DNA of 64,000 bases from Microbulbifer sp. ALW1 (GCF_009903625.1 NZ_CP047569.1:3714001-3778000), one strand, 5' to 3'. Shown: positions 38,505 through 49,765, counted from the stretch's first letter. Notes: generated by a model from the sequence alone, not told the origin. Numbers and translations are program-made.

Positions 38505-39308
38505 ATGAGATACGCCTTCTGCCTGATTTTCCTGCTGATCTGGGGTGATGCCCTCGCGAATAGCGAAGTGCAAGATTTCAGTATGGGAGATGCCATCAAC
38601 ATCGCCGGACGCCAGAGAATGCTGTCCCAGAGGATTACCCAGTCCTATATTTTGCGGGGAATCCAACCCGGTACCGAAAAGCACCAGCAAGTATTCGAGC
38701 GGTCGATGAATGAGTTTGAACGCAACCTGAAGCAACTGGCAGCGTTCGAAGCGGCAGCGCCAGTCCGCAGTACCTTGTCTCTGGTACAGGAAGAGTGGCA
38801 GGCATTTTCTGCGATTGCGCGCCAGCCGGTGAATAAATTTACTGCGGCAGAGCTGTTCAAACTCAGCAATAGCCTGCTTCCCGCTGCCCACACTTACGTC
38901 ATGCGCCTGCAGGCACTTGCCAAGCACAGCAGCGCGGAACTGGTAAACGTCTCCGGTCGTCAGCGTATGTTGTCACAACGTATCGCCAAAAATTATGTGG
39001 CGCAATTCTGGGGCGTGGCCGGAAACGATGGCACCCGGCTTTTGTACGAAGACCTGGCTGAGTTCGAGCAGATGCTGGGCTTTCTTATGGAAAGCCCCCT
39101 TAATACGCCGGAGATCACCCGCAACCTGCTGAAAACGCAAGGACACCTGAGCTACGCTAGCCGCGGTTTTGATGGGGAAATGCAAATGTCGGAAGCCCGG
39201 CAAATTCACGTAGTGACCGGAACTACCGACATCATGTTGCGGAATATGAACGTCATCACCGGCCAGTATGCGCAGTTACTGAACGCGGTAGAGATTGCAG
39301 CCCGCTGA
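38505..39308 (+). CDS. Secreted protein with two PilJ/NIT-like sensory motifs
   Basis: A 267-residue protein with a signal peptide (MRYAFCLIFLLIWGDALA) and no other membrane segment. It contains two copies of the motif found in type IV pili methyl-accepting N-terminal (PilJ) domains: INIAGRQRMLSQRI near residue 31 and VNVSGRQRMLSQRI near residue 149. The motif is related to the P-box with which NarX and NarQ bind nitrate or nitrite. Each copy starts a predicted helical bundle. Normally such domains are joined to a kinase or chemoreceptor; here there is none. Downstream of a nitrate-type importer, a free periplasmic sensor or buffer protein is a reasonable but untested idea. ATG 38505 begins the signal peptide. 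Confidence 0.75.
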   Translation: MRYAFCLIFLLIWGDALANSEVQDFSMGDAINIAGRQRMLSQRITQSYILRGIQPGTEKHQQVFERSMNEFERNLKQLAAFEAAAPVRSTLSLVQEEWQAFSAIARQPVNKFTAAELFKLSNSLLPAAHTYVMRLQALAKHSSAELVNVSGRQRMLSQRIAKNYVAQFWGVAGNDGTRLLYEDLAEFEQMLGFLMESPLNTPEITRNLLKTQGHLSYASRGFDGEMQMSEARQIHVVTGTTDIMLRNMNVITGQYAQLLNAVEIAAR

Positions 39309-39364
39309 TAACGGACTTGCTCAGTCATTCCCAAGTAAGTGCAGAAAGAATGTTGAACTCTTGG

Positions 39365-39462
39365 CGTGGCCTGAAGCGTACAGCTGTTGTGTCTTGCCTC
39401 GACGGACAGGGTGGCCCCCTTTCCTAGAGGTAAGGCGCAGCAGATGTGCGCTTCAGGCCGCG
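39365..39462. repeat. Large imperfect palindrome between convergent genes
   Basis: The arm cgtggcctgaagcgtac (39365-39381) pairs with gtgcgcttcaggccgcg (39446-39462), with two non-identical positions. It encloses about 64 bases that include cttgcctc/gaggtaag. It occupies the gap between the PilJ-type and cytochrome genes and could be a bidirectional terminator or a distant member of the palindrome family described at 46956 and 49766. Confidence 0.6.
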
Positions 39463-39472
39463 TCCTACAAGG

Positions 39473-39898
39473 CTACTTGGCGGTGGACATATAGGTGATC
39501 AGCGCCACGTAGTCCTCATCGGAGCAATGGAAGCAGAGCCCGGCCGGTGGCATCGCATTGAAGCCGTCGCGGGCGTGCTTGACCATAGTATCCATGCCTT
39601 TGGCCAGGCGCGGCTTCCAGGCTCCGACATCACCCGTAGCCGGCGCCCCCACCAGACCTTTCTCGTGACAACCGCCACAGGTTTGCTGGTAGGTCTCCAG
39701 TAGTTTCGGTGAAATATGCACAGCATCCACTTCAGTGACTGGTTGCGTCTCCACTTTCTGATCCGTCATTTCCTGAACGGCGACATCCTGCGCAGGCGCT
39801 TCGGGCGCCGTCACTTCGGAAGATTTTTCGCTGCAGCCGAAAAGCAGTGCGCTAAATGCAAACGCGGCGACCGCGTGGGAAAAAGTGTGTGCAGACAA
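39473..39898 (-). CDS. Monohaem cytochrome c5-like lipoprotein
   Basis: A 141-residue protein with a lipoprotein signal (cysteine at residue 22, LLFGC) and an acidic Pro/Ala/Val linker (about 25-60). A cytochrome c domain follows with CGGCH near residue 75, axial Met in FNAMPPAGLC and an extra CFHC pair. The cysteine pair and length resemble cytochrome c5. It should carry electrons in the periplasm, anchored to a membrane. It is the last gene in the minus-strand direction after thiF but is 52 bases away and probably separate. Confidence 0.85.
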   Translation of the reverse strand: MSAHTFSHAVAAFAFSALLFGCSEKSSEVTAPEAPAQDVAVQEMTDQKVETQPVTEVDAVHISPKLLETYQQTCGGCHEKGLVGAPATGDVGAWKPRLAKGMDTMVKHARDGFNAMPPAGLCFHCSDEDYVALITYMSTAK

Positions 39899-39950
39899 GA
39901 TACGCCCTCTTTTTATTTACTTGTTTATTCGTTAAGTCCCGTTGTACTGG

Positions 39951-40715
39951 TTATCCGCATACGGGACAAGTGCTGTTACTAGCCAGGGCCAGGGCTCGCC
40001 ACTCGAGGCTTCCAGCCTCGAACAGCTGTAGTTTGTTCAGACTGCTCACCGGCAAGCCCGCGATCAGCTTGATCGCTTCAAGCGCCTGGGCGCTGCCCAT
40101 CATGCCCAGCGCGGGACCAATCACACCTACGGTGGAACAGTTCTCCGCCTCTGGCAAATCGCTCTGCTCGGCTGCCGGTGGGAACAGGCAGGCGTAACAG
40201 GGGCTATCTTCTGCTCGAAAATCAAAGCTCACCAGCTGTCCGGAGAAACCGCGTACCGAAGCCATTACTACTGGTACCTTTTGGGTACGACAGACGCGAT
40301 TGATCGTGTGACGGATATTGAGATTGTCGGTGCAGTCCAGTACCAGGTCGAATGACTGCTTGGATAGCAAATCCGTGAGCCAACCTTCGTCGGCCATCCG
40401 GCAGTGGGCGAGAATGCGGATCTCCGGATTGGCAGCGGTCAGCTGCTGTGCCGCCACCTGAGCTTTGTCCTTATCCCGGTGATTGGTCCTGTAGAGCACC
40501 TGACGCTGCAGGTTAGAGATTTCCACCGTGTCACCGTCTACCAGATGCAGCTCGCCAATGCCGGCAGCGGCCAGATACAGTGCCGCCGGGCTACCCAAAC
40601 CACCAAGGCCGACAATCAGTACCCGCGCAGCACCCAGCTTCTCCTGCCCCGCCTCTCCAATCTGCGGCAACATGATCTGGCGGCTGTAACGCTGTAGCTG
40701 TTTACGACTCAACAC
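39951..40715 (-). CDS. thiF: ThiF/MoeB-type adenylyltransferase
   Basis: About 254 residues. It adenylates the C-terminal glycine of ThiS so that sulfur can be loaded for thiazole synthesis. Motifs: nucleotide loop VLIVGLGGLGSPAALYLAAAG, then DGDTVEISNLQRQVLY, DCTDN, and zinc-type cysteine pairs at CYAC and CPVC. I prefer GTG 40715 (giving MLSRKQLQRYSRQI, the usual family start) because GAGAGAAG lies just before it. A TTG at 40751, overlapping thiDE, would add 12 residues. It is the last gene of the thiamine cluster. Confidence 0.88.
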   Translation of the reverse strand: MLSRKQLQRYSRQIMLPQIGEAGQEKLGAARVLIVGLGGLGSPAALYLAAAGIGELHLVDGDTVEISNLQRQVLYRTNHRDKDKAQVAAQQLTAANPEIRILAHCRMADEGWLTDLLSKQSFDLVLDCTDNLNIRHTINRVCRTQKVPVVMASVRGFSGQLVSFDFRAEDSPCYACLFPPAAEQSDLPEAENCSTVGVIGPALGMMGSAQALEAIKLIAGLPVSSLNKLQLFEAGSLEWRALALASNSTCPVCG

Positions 40716-40743
40716 GGCTCGGCTTCTCTCGGTACGTTTTCGG

Positions 40744-42291
40744 CTATTCAATCACTGCTCGCAATTGTGCCACAGCCTCGCGATAGTCGGGGGCCCGGGT
40801 AATGGCAGTAACTACCGCAATACTGCCCACCCCGCTGGCGGCCACCGCCGGCGCCCGCTCAAGATTGATGCCACCAATGGCGACCAGCGGATAATCCGGC
40901 AACAGTGCCGCCATTCGGGCAAGCTTCTGCGGCCCCTGTAACTGGCCGCTCATATCCTTGGTATTGGTGGCGTAGATGGCGCCGATGGCCAGGTAGCTGG
41001 GACGATATTGGTGGGCGTACAGCAGTTCAAAAAAGCCATGTGTACTGATACCGAGCTCGAGTCCCGCCTGCTGGATCGCCTTCAGGTCGGCGGTTTGCAA
41101 GTCTTCCTGCCCGAGGTGTACCCCGTAGGCACCGCACTCGATGGCGAGCTGCCAGTGGTCGTTGATAAATAGGCGCAGGTCGTAACGGCGGCCGATAGCA
41201 ACGGCCTGCTCAATCTGCGCTTTCAGGTCGTTGCCCGGGTGCTTGATGCGCAGTTGCAGGGTACGCACCCCCTCCTCCGCCAGCTTCTCGATCCACTCCA
41301 CGGTTTCCACCACCGGGTAGACCCCGAGCTTGTTGGAGTCTGGCTGCGCGAATTCGGCGGCAAAATTCGCTGCCGCCGTTTCACTATACGTTCCGAAGGA
41401 CTTTGCACGCTCGCTGCCGGCAACCAGCACCTCCGGAAAGTCCTGCAACTCTGTGGGCCAGCCACAGTGCCCCACAGGGCCCGCACCCGCACCAATGTGT
41501 TCGCTGTTGCCCAACCGCAGTCCGCGGCGCACATAGGCATTGGCCACCACACAGGCGTCTTTCAGTGGGTAGCCCAGCGCCAATAACGCCGCGATTGCGG
41601 AAGACAGGGTGCAGCCGGTGCCGTGGGCATTGCGGGTGTCGATCTTTTTGCCGATCAGCCAGTCGTTGCTGGTGCCCTCACCGGATCCGGAGCACAACAG
41701 GTCTGCCGTAGTACCCGGTTCAAGTTCAAAGTGGCCACCGGTCACCAGCAGAGCCACGTGTCGATTGCCTCGCACCTTGTGTGCGGCCTTGAGAATGGCT
41801 TCTGCGCTGTCAGCACCAGTTCCGGCCAGCCATTCCAACTCAATACTGTTGGGTGTGATCAGGTCGCACAGGGGCAGCAGCTCGCTCAGTACGGCAGCGC
41901 CAGTGCTGTCTTCGGTCAACTGTGCGCCGCTGGTGGCGACGGCGACCGGGTCGTAGATCACCGGGATTGTCTCACCACGGGGTTTCAACGCGCGCAGGAA
42001 CTCGGCCACCAGACGAACCTGTCCGGCATTTGCCAGCAGGCCGATCTTGATGGCGGCGGGTTTGAGATCGGCGAGCAGCGCGTCCAGCTGCGATTGCAGC
42101 ACCTCATCGGATACCGCATTGATCGCTGGCACACCAAGGGTGTTCTGGGCGGTATTCGCAGTGATGGCACTGCACCCGTGGACGCCGAGATCGTGCATGG
42201 TGAGCAGGTCCGCCTGAATACCCGCACCGCCACCGGAATCACTGCCGGCGATGGTCCAGACAATTGGGCGCTGGTGTTCTGTATCGTTCAT
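40744..42291 (-). CDS. thiDE: Bifunctional HMP(-P) kinase / thiamine-phosphate synthase (ThiD-ThiE fusion)
   Basis: A 515-residue fusion. Residues 1 to about 265 are ThiD ([48 protein letters not shown]), phosphorylating HMP to HMP-PP. Residues from about 310 are ThiE ([31 protein letters not shown]), joining HMP-PP to the thiazole phosphate to form thiamine phosphate. Its ATG overlaps the thiG stop (ATGA), so the two are translationally coupled. The fusion places both last pyrimidine steps in one chain. Confidence 0.95.
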   Translation of the reverse strand: MNDTEHQRPIVWTIAGSDSGGGAGIQADLLTMHDLGVHGCSAITANTAQNTLGVPAINAVSDEVLQSQLDALLADLKPAAIKIGLLANAGQVRLVAEFLRALKPRGETIPVIYDPVAVATSGAQLTEDSTGAAVLSELLPLCDLITPNSIELEWLAGTGADSAEAILKAAHKVRGNRHVALLVTGGHFELEPGTTADLLCSGSGEGTSNDWLIGKKIDTRNAHGTGCTLSSAIAALLALGYPLKDACVVANAYVRRGLRLGNSEHIGAGAGPVGHCGWPTELQDFPEVLVAGSERAKSFGTYSETAAANFAAEFAQPDSNKLGVYPVVETVEWIEKLAEEGVRTLQLRIKHPGNDLKAQIEQAVAIGRRYDLRLFINDHWQLAIECGAYGVHLGQEDLQTADLKAIQQAGLELGISTHGFFELLYAHQYRPSYLAIGAIYATNTKDMSGQLQGPQKLARMAALLPDYPLVAIGGINLERAPAVAASGVGSIAVVTAITRAPDYREAVAQLRAVIE

Positions 42292-43166
42292 ACCTTCTCG
42301 CCCTCGCCTTTTTCCCCCTCGCCTTTTTCCCCCTCGACTTTCTCCCCCTCGCCATTTTTCTCGATATGTTCGGCGCTGAGAGTCTGCTGCCAGAACGGCA
42401 TATCCAGTGTCGGAGTACTGGGGCTGGCGGTCTGGCGCTTGAGCATCAGCCCCGCATTGCGTGCGGCGCGGCCAGACTGTACAGCAAGCTTGAAGGACTC
42501 CGCCATCAGTACCGGGTTCTGGGCTTTGGCGATGGCGGTGTTGAGCAGTACCGCATCGAAGCCCATTTCCATGGCTTCACACGCCTGGGACGGCGCGCCG
42601 ATACCCGCATCGATAATCAGCGGCGTATCCGGCAGCCGCTCACGTAGCGTCTGCAAATTGTATTTGTTCATCAGGCCGCGACCAGTGCCGATGGGAGAAC
42701 CCCAGGGCATCAGTACTTGGCAACCTACATCCAGTAATTTGCGGCATACCACCAGATCGTCGGTGCAATAGGGTAATACCTTGAAGCCCCGATTGATCAG
42801 CTCCCGCGCGGCCTCGATCAGCCCGAAAGGATCCGGTTGCAAGTTGTAGTCATCGCCGATCACTTCCAGCTTGAGCCAGTCAGTACCGAAAATTTCTCGG
42901 CTCATTTCTGCCAGGGCGATGACTTCTTTCGGGGTTTTGCAGCCGGCGGTGTTGGGCAACAACTGGCAACCGGAATCCTGAATATAGTCCCAGATCATTT
43001 TTCCCTGCTGCTGCGCTGGGCTCTGGCGGCGCAGGGAGAGGGTAATGATTTCCGATCCGGAGGCGGCGACGGATTCGCGCATGATCGCCGGTGACGGATA
43101 GAGTGCGGTGCCTACCAGTAAACGGCTATCGAATACCTTGCTGTAGAGTTTCAGTTTATCGGCCAT
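42288..43166 (-). CDS. thiG: Thiazole synthase with a repetitive C-terminal tail
   Basis: A 292-residue ThiG that builds the thiazole ring from DXP, dehydroglycine and ThiS-thiocarboxylate. Core motifs: [50 protein letters not shown] and [28 protein letters not shown]. The family normally ends about 30 residues earlier. Here a charged tail made of Gly-Glu-Lys repeats (about residues 270-292) is appended, encoded by 15-bp DNA repeats. The stop overlaps the thiDE start. thiS precedes it by 13 bases. Confidence 0.95.
   Translation of the reverse strand: MADKLKLYSKVFDSRLLVGTALYPSPAIMRESVAASGSEIITLSLRRQSPAQQQGKMIWDYIQDSGCQLLPNTAGCKTPKEVIALAEMSREIFGTDWLKLEVIGDDYNLQPDPFGLIEAARELINRGFKVLPYCTDDLVVCRKLLDVGCQVLMPWGSPIGTGRGLMNKYNLQTLRERLPDTPLIIDAGIGAPSQACEAMEMGFDAVLLNTAIAKAQNPVLMAESFKLAVQSGRAARNAGLMLKRQTASPSTPTLDMPFWQQTLSAEHIEKNGEGEKVEGEKGEGEKGEGEKV
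42307..42351. repeat. 15-bp repeats extending the thiG reading frame
   Basis: The unit cctttttccccctcg occurs twice exactly (42307-42321, 42322-42336) and once with changes (42337-42351), with partial copies on both sides. On the coding strand it reads as repeated Gly-Glu-Lys-rich pentapeptides at the ThiG C-terminus. Confidence 0.9.
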
Positions 43167-43179
43167 GTGCTCTCTCCTT

Positions 43180-43380
43180 TCAGCCTCCGACTACCGGGGC
43201 GACGATATCCAGGCTATCACCCGCATTCAGCAATGTTTGCTCGTAGGTGGCACGGGGCACGAAGTTGCCGTTTAAGGCAACAGCGAATGTCTCGCCGCTG
43301 TAGCCCAGTTGTAGCAACAATTCCGACAATGATGTTTCACTTTCAAAATTGCGTTGTTCACCGTTGACCAGTAATTGCAT
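43180..43380 (-). CDS. thiS: Sulfur carrier protein ThiS
   Basis: A 66-residue ubiquitin-like carrier. It has the typical start (MQLLVNGEQ), [10 protein letters not shown] and the ending DIVAPVVGG, whose terminal Gly-Gly is adenylated by ThiF and thiocarboxylated. Its ATG shares one base with the thiO stop (TGATG), so translation is coupled. The order thiO-thiS-thiG is the standard thiazole module of organisms using glycine oxidase. Confidence 0.96.
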   Translation of the reverse strand: MQLLVNGEQRNFESETSLSELLLQLGYSGETFAVALNGNFVPRATYEQTLLNAGDSLDIVAPVVGG

Positions 43381-44459
43381 CAGGTCACCTGTTCTGTCGT
43401 TTGGATGAATTTGAAAATTTCGCTTTCGGCCTGGGCTACCAGCGCGGGGGCTAGCAGGTAGCCGTGGCGGAAAAGGCCATTGATTCGGATAAGACCCGGC
43501 TCACTTTCCACTACCGGTAAGTTATCCATGGTGGCGGGACGGCAATTGACGCGGGTTTCAATGACACGGGCTTCGGCGAATGCGGGGTGAATCGAATAGA
43601 GTGCGCTGGAGAGTTCCATGGTGGAGCGCAGGGATATGGGGCTCCTGTCTTCGCTTTCGATTTCGGTGGCGCCGATGACTGTCTGATTGTTGGCTCTGGG
43701 TACGGCGTAGAGTTGGTATCTGGGATGCAGCAGGCGCACGGGGCGGTTTAATTGCACTTCCGGGGTTTCTACGACCATGACTTCGCCGCGGACGCCGCGC
43801 AGGCCATTGATCTGATTTTTTGCACCGAGGCCGCGGGTGTCGATGACCAAGTCGAAGTATTCGTTGCCGTTTTCGGTCTGGATTGTTTCGGGGGCGCAAT
43901 CTACCGGGGTGTTTTCGCGGATTTCGATTTCGCTTTGCTTGAGCGCTTTGAGCAGCGCCGGCAGTAGTTTGCGGTTGTCGATGTCGGCTTCGGAGGCGAG
44001 GTACAGGCCCTGGTCGAAGCGGTCGAGTTCAGGCTCTAGGTCTCGCAGGGCGTTGTTGTCTAGCCATTGCAGTTGGTCGCGGTTATCCGAGCCCAGTTTG
44101 GCGTTGAGCTCCTGTTGGAATTGCAGGAGTTCGCTGCGGTCTTGTGGGTGGGCGATGAGGATGCTGCCTTTTTCGCGATAATCGACTTTAGTGCCAGTCG
44201 CCTGTTCCAGCTGTTTTGCCCAATCTGGCCAGTATTGCAGGCTTTGCATGCCGAGTTGATAGATGGGGAGTGGGCAGTGGAACAGTTCGGAGAGTGGCGA
44301 GATCATGCCGGCGGCGGTGTGGCAGGCGCCCGCTGGGCTTTCCAAACTACCGGAGTCGAACAAGGTTATCTGGTGGCCTTTTTCAGACAAACGCCAGGAC
44401 AGAAGGCGCCCCATCAGTCCAGCGCCTGCCACTGCGATATTTAAGTTTTTCTCTGCCAC
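43380..44459 (-). CDS. thiO: Glycine oxidase ThiO
   Basis: A 359-residue FAD-dependent amine oxidase (DAO family) that oxidises glycine to the imine used by ThiG. The dinucleotide-binding motif VAGAGLMGRLLSWRLSEKG is at residues 10-28. Later parts show VIDTRGLGAKNQINGLRGVRGEVMVVETPEV, LYAVPRANNQTVIGATE and NGLFRHGYLLAPALV. Presence of thiO rather than thiH suits an aerobic organism. It follows thiC after a 198-base gap that carries a large palindrome, and is coupled to thiS. Confidence 0.94.
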   Translation of the reverse strand: MAEKNLNIAVAGAGLMGRLLSWRLSEKGHQITLFDSGSLESPAGACHTAAGMISPLSELFHCPLPIYQLGMQSLQYWPDWAKQLEQATGTKVDYREKGSILIAHPQDRSELLQFQQELNAKLGSDNRDQLQWLDNNALRDLEPELDRFDQGLYLASEADIDNRKLLPALLKALKQSEIEIRENTPVDCAPETIQTENGNEYFDLVIDTRGLGAKNQINGLRGVRGEVMVVETPEVQLNRPVRLLHPRYQLYAVPRANNQTVIGATEIESEDRSPISLRSTMELSSALYSIHPAFAEARVIETRVNCRPATMDNLPVVESEPGLIRINGLFRHGYLLAPALVAQAESEIFKFIQTTEQVT

Positions 44460-44497
44460 TTTGGGGTCCGTGGTACTCAGTCGGATAGCTTAGGGGC

Positions 44498-44622
44498 GGC
44501 AGCGCTACGGGTAAGCCTTTGCCAGACACGGGCTAGGCGCCCCCCCTTAACCCATCCATGGGGGCTCTTCTGCGAGGTCCCTCTCGCAGAAGGTCTGGCA
44601 AAGGCTTACCCGCATCGCTGCC
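44498..44622. repeat. Large nested palindrome between thiC and thiO (P1)
   Basis: Thirty-base arms at 44498-44527 and 44593-44622 pair at 28 of 30 positions. Between them lie a small palindrome cccatccatggg (44551-44562) and a perfect 10-bp hairpin cttctgcgag/ctcgcagaag (44567-44592). The whole could fold as a long stem topped by two hairpins. It lies in the thiC-thiO gap and may attenuate or process the transcript. Confidence 0.88.
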
Positions 44623-44657
44623 TTCGCTTTTAGCTCTGTGCTTTCTATCGCCCGAAA

Positions 44658-46818
<2,161 letters not shown>

Positions 46819-46955
46819 TGGGGCCGAGTATAGTGGTAATTTGACCGGAAGGACAAGTCTTTGGGAATTTGAGGTGTGGTTCTGCGCCCCGTATTGGGTT
46901 TTTCGCGGCTTGAAGGTCCGTTGTACTTCGTAGCACTTCTAGTGGCGCCCGGTCA

Positions 46956-47049
46956 CTGGGTAGTAGCTTTCAGGACCGCTGTGAATACGTCCCTGTACGC
47001 TGCGTCGGCGACGTCCATGTCGCCGACGCTCCTGAAAGCTACTACCCAG
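46956..47049. repeat. Nested palindrome with constant core (P2)
   Basis: Perfect 20-bp outer arms ctgggtagtagctttcagga (46956-46975) and its complement (47030-47049) enclose a core. The core starts ccgctgtgaatacgtccctg and continues into a perfect 11-bp hairpin gcgtcggcgac/gtcgccgacgc (47002-47029). The same core is in P3 and P4 with different outer arms. It lies downstream of the aldehyde dehydrogenase stop and upstream of the riboswitch. The rest of 46819-47106 shows nothing else. Confidence 0.92.
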
Positions 47050-47106
47050 CGCCCGGCCTTCGATTCACACTTCTGACTTCGATTTCACCATCTGGCTTCG
47101 TAGTGG

Positions 47107-48474
47107 TTAGATCACCAGCGTCTTTTGATAGCTCATTTCTCGGATGGCGTAGCTCACGCCTTCTCTGCCTACGCCGCTTTCTTTTACACCGCCGAAGGGG
47201 AAATGTTCAGCGCGGAAGCCCGGGCCGTCGTTGACGGCGAGAAGGCCTACGTCCAGTTGGTTGTATAGACGTTTTGCCAAGGCGAGGTTTTGGGTGAATA
47301 CGCCGGCTTGCAGGCCGAAGGGTGAACTATTGATCAAGGAAACCAGTTCTGCTTCGTCATCGAACTTGCGCAGCGGAACAACCGGACCAAAGGTTTCTTC
47401 CGCAACCAGTTCGGCGTCGTCGGCGACGTTGTCGAGGATGGTTGGCCAGAGGATATTGCCTTCGCGCTTGTGACCAAACAAAACATTTGCACCGCGCTGT
47501 ACGGCAGATTCGATGCGTCCTGCCACTTCATCGGCAGCGGCGGTGTGGATCAGGGGGCCGACGAAGGTGTCGTCAAGAGCGGGGTCGCCGACGTTTAGGT
47601 TGGCGGTGGCGGTGACGAGTTTTTCGGCGAAAGCATCGAACACTTCGCTGTGGACAAACAAACGTTTGGCGGCGGTGCAGCGTTGACCGGCAGTGGCAAA
47701 GCGTTGGTTGATGGTGGCGTTTACCGCCGCATCGAGGTCGGCGTCGGGCATGACGATGAGCGGGTCGTTGCCGCCGAGTTCGAACAGCATTTTTTTGTAG
47801 CCGGCGTTCTTCGCGATGGCGTTGGCGGCGGCGGTGCCACCGGTGAAGTTGATCGCCTGGATTTCCCGGTGGGACACCGCGTAGCTGGTGGCTTCGATAT
47901 CCGGGATCAGCATTTGCAGTACGGATTTGTCCATGCCGGCGGCGTAGCAGAGTTCTACCAGCAGCTCCGCGGAACGTTTGTTCTGCGGGCCGGGTTTGAA
48001 CAGGATGGTGTTGCCTGCGGCAAAGGCGGGGCCGATTTTGTGTACTGCGATGTTGATCGGGAAGTTGAACGGCGTGATGCACAGCACGGTGCCCAGCGGC
48101 TTCCACAGTACCACGCCGATTTTTTCGCGCATGGGCGGGAAGGCGTCGGAGTCGAGGGCTTCGCCGTTGATATTACGGGCTTCCATGGCGCTGGACAGGG
48201 CGGTGTTGTAGGCGCGGTCGATTTCGATTCGGCTGTCACTGATGGTTTTGCCGGTTTCTTCACAAATCAAACGGGCCAGGTCTTCCTTGCGTTCCAGCAT
48301 TAGCTGGGCAAGTTTCATCAGGATATTCGAGCGCTCAAATGCGGGGGTGGCCAGCTGGGTTTGGCGGCCGGCCACCAGGGTTTGGATCGCCTGCTCTACT
48401 TGTTCTTTGGTGTGGAAGTCGTAGGCTTCGATCTGCTCGCCGTTGTAGGGGTTAATAATCTGATAATCGGCCAT
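47107..48474 (-). CDS. NAD(P)-dependent aldehyde dehydrogenase
   Basis: A 455-residue aldehyde dehydrogenase. The catalytic elements are NFPINIAVHKIGPAFAAGNTILFKP (cofactor and catalytic Asn), FELGGNDPLIVMPDADLD (general-base Glu), AGQRCTAAKRLFV (catalytic Cys) and EETFGPVVPL. The GGNDPLIVM segment and length place it near the lactaldehyde / glyceraldehyde / phosphonoacetaldehyde dehydrogenase branch; the substrate cannot be fixed. It lies 17 bases downstream of a TauE/SafE transporter in the same direction, so a shared role with a sulfonate- or organic-acid-derived aldehyde is possible. Confidence 0.88.
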   Translation of the reverse strand: MADYQIINPYNGEQIEAYDFHTKEQVEQAIQTLVAGRQTQLATPAFERSNILMKLAQLMLERKEDLARLICEETGKTISDSRIEIDRAYNTALSSAMEARNINGEALDSDAFPPMREKIGVVLWKPLGTVLCITPFNFPINIAVHKIGPAFAAGNTILFKPGPQNKRSAELLVELCYAAGMDKSVLQMLIPDIEATSYAVSHREIQAINFTGGTAAANAIAKNAGYKKMLFELGGNDPLIVMPDADLDAAVNATINQRFATAGQRCTAAKRLFVHSEVFDAFAEKLVTATANLNVGDPALDDTFVGPLIHTAAADEVAGRIESAVQRGANVLFGHKREGNILWPTILDNVADDAELVAEETFGPVVPLRKFDDEAELVSLINSSPFGLQAGVFTQNLALAKRLYNQLDVGLLAVNDGPGFRAEHFPFGGVKESGVGREGVSYAIREMSYQKTLVI

Positions 48475-48491
48475 CGTATATACCTAAATTC

Positions 48492-49265
48492 TTATGCTAC
48501 AAACAACTGGTAAACAATACGCGCCCCGGCAATCACGAGTGCCGCGCGCATTAAGTTGAAAAAAACTTCGCTGTTGATCCGGTTCAATAGTGCAATACCG
48601 ATGCGGGTACCAATTACCGCAGCTATGGTGAGTAGCAGGATCAGCCCCAGATGATCGGAAAAGGCAAATCCCAGATAAATAAACGCAGGCACCTTGAGTG
48701 CGTGGCACCAGGCCTGCATCACGGATTTGTTCGCCACAATCTCTTTGGGCGTCATATCCTTGCGCACAAAGAAAGCGGCCAGCAGCGGATCTACCGCACC
48801 GGCGACAATACCCAATGTACCGGTAGCGATGCCCACCCAGAAAAAATTGCGCGGCTTCAGTCGGATTTCCGGCAGTTTTTTCGGTTTGAAAACGGTGTAG
48901 AAAATCAGCACTGCCAGCAACACCAACGGCAGCTGTTTCCAGTCGAGATTGGCTAGCCCCAGGGTCATAGCAGCGGAGCCCAGGGTGCAACCAATAAAGA
49001 ACGGTATGCATTGCTCCCAGCGGATATGTTCGCGCACGTAGGCAACGCGCGCGAGATTATTCAGCAGCTGCACGGCGCCGTGAATCGGCACCAGGGCACG
49101 CAACGGAATAACCACGTTCAATGCGGCAAACATCAAAATGCCGCCCGCGCCGCCGGTCACCGCGGAGATAAACGCGCTGACCACGCAGACAGCAAGTAAC
49201 AGCCCAAGGGCAAGGCCGGGGCTCTGGTCTGGCATCAGGCTTAACAGCGAACCCAGCTCCGCCAA
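48492..49265 (-). CDS. TauE/SafE (TSUP) family membrane transporter
   Basis: A 257-residue inner-membrane protein with about eight spans in two similar halves. The family motif appears as VSAFISAVTGGAGGILMFAAL (about residues 28-48) and GIATGTLGIVAGAVDPLLAAFFV (about 143-165). Members export sulfite, sulfoacetate or related anions. The apparent start is TTG 49265; ATG 49235 (MPDQSPG...) is an alternative. It forms an operon with the downstream aldehyde dehydrogenase. Confidence 0.85.
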   Translation of the reverse strand: MAELGSLLSLMPDQSPGLALGLLLAVCVVSAFISAVTGGAGGILMFAALNVVIPLRALVPIHGAVQLLNNLARVAYVREHIRWEQCIPFFIGCTLGSAAMTLGLANLDWKQLPLVLLAVLIFYTVFKPKKLPEIRLKPRNFFWVGIATGTLGIVAGAVDPLLAAFFVRKDMTPKEIVANKSVMQAWCHALKVPAFIYLGFAFSDHLGLILLLTIAAVIGTRIGIALLNRINSEVFFNLMRAALVIAGARIVYQLFVA

Positions 49266-49304
49266 GGACTACCCCCACGCTTTGAACAGTGACTGATATT
49301 AATG

Positions 49305-49330
49305 CGAACGTATTCGTTCGAACGGTTTTT
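49305..49330. promoter_or_regulatory. Palindrome upstream of the TauE/SafE gene
   Basis: The sequence cgaacgtattcgttcg (49305-49320) is a 6-bp inverted repeat with a four-base centre, overlapping a second palindrome cgttcgaacg. It lies about 40 bases before the transporter start and could be an operator; no regulator gene is nearby. Confidence 0.35.
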
Positions 49331-49451
49331 GAGCGATGGCCAGTCTACCCATATGACAGGCTTAAACCCAGTAGTCACGGGCCTGCAGCTGGTCATTTAG
49401 GGACATAATCAGCGAATTAGGGCGTTGTTCTGGCTACCCTAAACTGGAGCC

Positions 49452-49733
49452 ATGAAGCCCGATACCAGTACCGCCATGCGCGAGATCATCTCGGAAGTCC
49501 GCACCACCCTGCCCTTCACCATGCCGGCAGCCGAGCTATGTGCGGGCCCTTGCCAGGGCTGCGCGAAGAAGTTGTTGGAGTATCTGGATCAGGAGATCGA
49601 GGAATGGGAAAGCCGCCTGGATGCGGATGAGAAACCGACTCTTGGTGAAGTCTCCAGGTTCGCCAAGACGTGCACCCGTATTCACAAGGCAATTGCGGCG
49701 AATGGGTTAATTACTTCGGATCATACCCAGTAA
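49452..49733 (+). CDS. Small conserved cysteine-containing protein, unknown function
   Basis: A 93-residue soluble protein. It has a compact CAGPCQGCAKKLLEYLDQEIEEWESRL segment (about 30-56), with three closely spaced cysteines that might bind a metal, then GEVSRFAKTCTRIHKAIAANGLI. I recall similar short proteins in many gammaproteobacteria, but no function is known to me. It is divergent from the TauE/SafE operon. Confidence 0.7.
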   Translation: MKPDTSTAMREIISEVRTTLPFTMPAAELCAGPCQGCAKKLLEYLDQEIEEWESRLDADEKPTLGEVSRFAKTCTRIHKAIAANGLITSDHTQ

Positions 49734-49765
49734 AACGCACTGAATCCCTTCTGTGGCGGCCAAGC

